Source: Rhodospirillales bacterium (GTDB taxonomy: Bacteria > Pseudomonadota > Alphaproteobacteria > Acetobacterales > Acetobacteraceae). From it: a stretch of 18,093 nucleotides of DNA. Each line of letters begins with the position of its first letter. Position 1 is the first letter of the stretch. A model generated the notes under the pieces. That model ran no database searches, was not told where the DNA came from, and worked only from the letters and a program-made list of their open reading frames with translations. The position numbers and the translations under genes are program-made. Positions 15,458-18,093 of the stretch are shown piece after piece. Location: the NCBI GenBank assembly GCA_025350425.1, contig JANXXW010000149.1, forward strand, positions 1 to 18,093, read 5' to 3'.

Positions 15458-16207
15458 TCAGTGCGGCGGTGCGAAACTCTGCACGAGACTTCCCGACACC
15501 AGCCGCCAGCCGTCGACCAGAACGAAAAAGATCAGCTTGAACGGAAGCGAGATCGCGCTTGGGGGTAGCATCATCATACCCAGGCTCATCAACACGCTGG
15601 CCACGACCATGTCGATCACCAGGAACGGCAGGTAAAGCAGGAAGCCCATCTCGAACGCGCGACGTAATTCGCCGACCAGGAAAGCGGGCACCAGCGCCCG
15701 CCATGGCGGCGCCTCAGCCCCTACGGGATCTGGCAACTGACCGATGTCGAGAAACAATCGCAAATCGTCGCTGCGTAGGTTGGATGACATGAAGGCGCGG
15801 AACGGCTCGGCGGCCTTGCGAAGTCCCTCGATTTCTCCGATGTGTCCTTCGCTCATAGGTAGCAACCCAAGACTCCAGGCTTGGTCCATCACCGGCTGCA
15901 TGACGAAGAAGGTGAGAAACAGGGAAAGACCGATCAGCACCGTGTTCGGTGGCACGCCCTGGGTGCCGATGGCACTGCGCAGCAGCGAGAGCACGATCAC
16001 GATGCGGGTGAACGCGGTACCCATGACCAACAGGCTGGGCGCCAGAGATAGCAACCCGATAAGCACCGTAAGCTGCACGATGCGCGACGTTGCGCCTGCA
16101 CCGCCGGCTGTCCCGAGGTCGATGCTAACGGACTGCGCGGATGCCATTGCGGGCGCCAGCAGGACGGCAGCAACCGCGAGTGACACGGCCCGAGACAAGG
16201 TACTCAT
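15458..16207 (-). CDS. fliP: Flagellar type III export protein FliP
   Basis: FliP is a core channel subunit of the flagellar export gate (with FliQ and FliR). The 249-residue protein has a cleavable signal (MSTLSRAVSLAVAAVLLAPA, cut near ASA-Q) and the classic motifs FTRIVIVLSLLRSAIGTQGV, PPNTVLIGLSLFLTFFVMQP, PAFLVGELRRAFEMGFLLYL, and a C-terminal ASVLMSLGMMMLPPSAISLP followed by FKLIFFVLVDGWRLV. The frame extends far upstream; ATG 16207 is chosen because it overlaps the fliO stop as ATGA and yields the signal peptide. The protein is full length and undamaged. Confidence 0.96.
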   Translation of the reverse strand: MSTLSRAVSLAVAAVLLAPAMASAQSVSIDLGTAGGAGATSRIVQLTVLIGLLSLAPSLLVMGTAFTRIVIVLSLLRSAIGTQGVPPNTVLIGLSLFLTFFVMQPVMDQAWSLGLLPMSEGHIGEIEGLRKAAEPFRAFMSSNLRSDDLRLFLDIGQLPDPVGAEAPPWRALVPAFLVGELRRAFEMGFLLYLPFLVIDMVVASVLMSLGMMMLPPSAISLPFKLIFFVLVDGWRLVSGSLVQSFAPPH

Positions 16208-16476
16208 GCCTCGTCCAGCTGTGGCACGAAGCCGAGCATCAAGTCCTGTGACCCGCCGGTCAGCACAAGAAAATGCTGCCCGTCGCACGCGACGAGCTGC
16301 ACGCGCCGTCGCTGATCGAGTGCCAGGGACTGCACGACCGAAAGACGCGCGGAGCCTTTCACGGATGGGCGAAAGTGCCCGCTTTGGCGCGCTACGGCCT
16401 GCGCCAGCCAAATAAGGCCAAGCACGACAGCCAGAGCCACGATCGCGGTCAGCATGGTGGTCGCCGTCGCGGTCAT
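16204..16476 (-). CDS. fliO: Flagellar biosynthesis protein FliO
   Basis: This short 90-residue protein has one membrane helix at about residues 8-28 (MLTAIVALAVVLGLIWLAQA) and a small cytoplasmic domain with LSVVQSLALDQRRRVQLVAC followed by HFLVLTGGSQDLMLGFVP, the usual FliO pattern 'l.vve.l.lD.rrrlvlvrcdgrehLlllG'. FliO helps FliP assemble into the export gate. It overlaps the preceding gene and fliP by four bases each (ATGA), so the three are translated as one unit. Confidence 0.88.
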   Translation of the reverse strand: MTATATTMLTAIVALAVVLGLIWLAQAVARQSGHFRPSVKGSARLSVVQSLALDQRRRVQLVACDGQHFLVLTGGSQDLMLGFVPQLDEA

Positions 16477-16757
16477 GCCGGCACCAGATGATCACGGACG
16501 CGGTCCAACGCGATGGCAAGCAGGACAAGTCGTGCCCTTGCCTCGCGCTGCTGCTCGGCTGACAGGTCGAGCGCGCCCGCACAGATGCGGCCGATGTGGC
16601 GGTCAAGCCCGTCCAGCCGCACCGCACGGCGAGCCTGCAGAAGACCCTCGGCCACGCGGAGGATGCCGTCGACATGGCTGACCAGCGCCAGCAAAGCATC
16701 GATTGGTCCCCGCGCGTCGTGATCGGTCGGCAGTGGCTGGGACGGCATCATGTTCAT
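16473..16757 (-). CDS. Small helical protein upstream of fliO, function unknown
   Basis: The protein is about 94 residues from the ATG at 16757 (other ATGs at 16751 and 16748; a TTG at 16787 seems less likely). It is almost wholly helical, with ARGPIDALLALVSHVDGILR, LDGLDRHIGRICAGALDLSA and EARARLVLLAIALDRVRDHL, and has no signal or membrane segment. The pattern of short heptad-like helices around a GLD..I..LC..AL motif is reminiscent of small flagellar chaperones of the FlgN kind, but this is only an impression. The stop overlaps the fliO start by four bases, so it is the first gene of a hypothetical-fliO-fliP operon. Confidence 0.6.
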   Translation of the reverse strand: MNMMPSQPLPTDHDARGPIDALLALVSHVDGILRVAEGLLQARRAVRLDGLDRHIGRICAGALDLSAEQQREARARLVLLAIALDRVRDHLVPA

Positions 16758-16849
16758 GTGAACATAACAGCACCAAAAGGTTACCAAATCCCTATCGCGT
16801 CAAACCGCGCGTTAACCAAGTGTTGAGCCTCGCATGGCAGACTGGGCCC
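16758..16849. promoter_or_regulatory. Divergent fliO-operon / flgB control region
   Basis: The gap holds AAAGGTTACCAA (16776-16787), identical to the copy in the flgF/fliL gap, and GTTAACC (16811-16817) 32 bases before flgB. TTAA-N7-TTGA (16812-16826) is one base off the CtrA consensus TTAA-N7-TTAA. CtrA control is typical for early flagellar genes in Alphaproteobacteria; here it is inferred from sequence only. Confidence 0.5.
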
Positions 16850-17224
16850 ATGAACCCGACCGATGTCCCATTGCTCGATTTGCTCGACCGCCGACTTGGC
16901 TGGTTGAACGCGCGTCAGGGCGTCCTGTCCCAGAATGTGGCGAACGCCGATACGCCTGGCTACGTGCCGCGGGACTTGCCGCCGTTCGCACGCGCACTGT
17001 CCGGCACCTCTCTCGCGCCGGTCGCGACCGACCCGATGCATCTCGGTTCAGCCCGCTCCGGGCCTTCGTCGCGGGCGCTGGCATCCGAACGGGCGCCCGA
17101 CGGCAACGGCGTGCGGCTCGATGAACAGCTCACCCGCATCGCCGACACCGATTCCGCGCATGAGTTGGCGATCACGCTCTACCGCAAATATCTCAACCTG
17201 TTCCACATCGCGATCGGCAAATAG
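16850..17224 (+). CDS. flgB: Flagellar basal-body rod protein FlgB
   Basis: FlgB is a proximal-rod subunit. The 124-residue protein opens MNPTDVPLLDLLDRRLGWLN and carries the rod signature QGVLSQNVANADTPGYVPRD; its C-terminal helix reads DSAHELAITLYRKYLNLFHI, as expected for FlgB. The frame extends upstream to 16703, but the ATG at 16850 starts the family-typical N-terminus and lies just after the regulatory gap. There is no strong ribosome binding site. flgC follows after 11 bases. Confidence 0.93.
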   Translation: MNPTDVPLLDLLDRRLGWLNARQGVLSQNVANADTPGYVPRDLPPFARALSGTSLAPVATDPMHLGSARSGPSSRALASERAPDGNGVRLDEQLTRIADTDSAHELAITLYRKYLNLFHIAIGK

Positions 17225-17235
17225 GAAGTGGCCTC

Positions 17236-17643
17236 ATGGACCTGAACAAGGCACTCGACATTTCCGCCCGAGGCATGGACGTGCAGACCACGCGGCTGCG
17301 TGTGATCGCTGAGAACCTCGCGAACCAGGACACCACCGGAACGTCGCCCGAAGCACTGCCCTATCGGCGTAAGACGGTGGTGTTCGGCAATCAGATGGAT
17401 GCGGCTTTGGGCACCGATCTCGTGCGCGTGCGGCGCGTCGGCGAGGACAAAAGCGAGCTTCCACTTCGGTTCGACCCATCTCACCCCGCCGCCAACAGCC
17501 AGGGGTATGTGCGGACGCCAAACGTGAACAGCTTCGTGGAAGTGATGGACATGCGAGAGGCGCAACGATCCTACAACGCCAACCTCGCGGTGATGCAGAC
17601 CACGAGAGGCATGCTCGCCCGCGTCATCGAGATGCTCAAGTGA
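17236..17643 (+). CDS. flgC: Flagellar basal-body rod protein FlgC
   Basis: FlgC is another proximal-rod subunit, exported with FlgB. The 135-residue protein begins MDLNKALDISARGMDVQTTR and has IAENLANQDTTGTSPEALPY RRKTV-type text in the rod domain, VRTPNVNSFVEVMDMREAQR in the second conserved block, and ends TTRGMLARVIEMLK. GGAAG precedes the ATG by a usual distance. The frame is intact. flgB-flgC-fliE order is the common one. Confidence 0.95.
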   Translation: MDLNKALDISARGMDVQTTRLRVIAENLANQDTTGTSPEALPYRRKTVVFGNQMDAALGTDLVRVRRVGEDKSELPLRFDPSHPAANSQGYVRTPNVNSFVEVMDMREAQRSYNANLAVMQTTRGMLARVIEMLK

Positions 17644-17656
17644 GGAGGCCTGACCG

Positions 17657-17959
17657 ATGACGCTGGCGCCGCTGCAAGTCACCGCCGCGAGTGCCGCGCA
17701 AGCCTACGGCCGCACTGCTTCAGGTCTGGCGGGCGATGGCGCGAGCAGCTTCGGTGCGACCCTTCAGCAGGCGCTGGAGGGCGCTATCGACACTGGCCGG
17801 CACGCCGATGCGCGCGCCACGGAAGCCGCTGGCGGCGGCGGCAACATCACCGACGTCGTCGCCGCAGTGTCCAAAGCTGAACTGGCGTTGCAGACGACCG
17901 TGGCGATCCGGGATCGGGTGGTCCAGGCATACCAGGACATCATGCGGATGCCGATTTGA
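17657..17959 (+). CDS. fliE: Flagellar hook-basal body complex protein FliE
   Basis: FliE joins the MS ring/export gate to the rod. The 100-residue protein has a variable N-terminal half, SFGATLQQALEGAIDTGRHA, and the conserved C-terminal block AVSKAELALQTTVAIRDRVV followed by QAYQDIMRMPI, where the final 'y.dImrMpi' is diagnostic. GAGGAGG lies upstream of the ATG (about 17642-17648). It is intact, and fliQ follows. Confidence 0.93.
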   Translation: MTLAPLQVTAASAAQAYGRTASGLAGDGASSFGATLQQALEGAIDTGRHADARATEAAGGGGNITDVVAAVSKAELALQTTVAIRDRVVQAYQDIMRMPI

Positions 17960-18001
17960 GGATCGGTGGATGAACCGGCGGCATCCAAGGATCCGTATTA
18001 C

Positions 18002-18093
18002 ATGACCGAAGGCGACGTCGGCCAGTTGCTGCGAGAGACCAGGGTGGTGGTGTTGAAGCTGGGCGGACCGCCGTTGCTGGTGGCACTCGCGGT
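18002..18093 (+). CDS. fliQ: Flagellar export protein FliQ, truncated at window edge
   Basis: Thirty codons are visible, MTEGDVGQLLRETRVVVLKL then GGPPLLVALAV, matching the start and first membrane helix of FliQ, a small export-gate subunit that packs around FliP and FliR. The ATG at 18002 gives the family-typical N-terminus. The frame is also open upstream to a GTG at 17966 (adding VDEPAASKDPYY), with TGAGGA just before it but at short spacing, so a 12-residue extension is possible. The gene continues to the right. Confidence 0.82.
   Translation, partial: MTEGDVGQLLRETRVVVLKLGGPPLLVALA

Noticed and set aside
15458..16699. A 413-residue minus-strand frame as an extended FliP
   Set aside because: Its first part overlaps fliO and the upstream hypothetical gene in a shifted frame; FliP begins at 16207 with its signal peptide and ATGA overlap.
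1..18093. CRISPR arrays, tRNA or rRNA genes, phage genes
   Set aside because: No regularly spaced repeats, cloverleaf or rRNA-like sequence, or phage-type proteins were seen on either strand.

Overview
The window is GC-rich chromosomal DNA from an alphaproteobacterium. The arrangement flgF-G-A-H / fliL-fliM-DUF6468-motE-cheY-cheZ-TPR / fliO-fliP / flgB-C-fliE-fliQ suggests Rhodospirillales, probably Acetobacteraceae; this is inferred from gene order and protein style, not from a search. Most of it (about 3.5-18.1 kb) is a flagellar and chemotaxis cluster.

Left flank (1-3.4 kb): the 3' part of a sugar-type ABC solute-binding protein followed by a strong hairpin, a RidA-family gene lacking the catalytic arginine, a roughly 700 bp gene-poor stretch with a broken IS66-type transposase on the minus strand, and an intact minus-strand pcaF-like thiolase. 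Flagellar block 1 (3.5-6.8 kb, minus strand) reads flgF-flgG-flgA-flgH: rod, distal rod, P-ring chaperone and L-ring. It is divergent from block 2 (7.0-13.85 kb, plus strand): fliL, fliM, a DUF6468 protein, a MotE-like protein, cheY, cheZ and a large exported TPR-like protein. Next come speD and speE (14.05-15.45 kb), two polyamine genes embedded in the cluster. They converge on a minus-strand group (hypothetical-fliO-fliP). That group is divergent from flgB-flgC-fliE-fliQ, and fliQ runs off the right edge.

The most striking observation is that three genes of the flagellar cluster carry single lesions while their neighbours are intact. flgG has an in-frame TAG at codon 41. The MotE-like gene has an in-frame TAA that splits its membrane/coiled-coil half from its MgtE_N-like half. 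The large TPR-like gene has a one-base frameshift in a G-rich tract. TAG and TAA are ordinary terminators of other genes here, so this is not a recoded genetic code. Either motility is being lost recently in this lineage, or the sequence carries errors; raw reads would decide.

Other points of interest: both divergent flagellar intergenic regions share a 12-mer (AAAGGTTACCAA) and a GTTAACC element at a similar distance from the rightward start, reminiscent of CtrA half-sites. speD has a leader with a C12 tract and tandem hairpins ending at its ribosome binding site. FliM's N-terminus and CheZ's C-terminus carry near-matching CheY-binding-like peptides.
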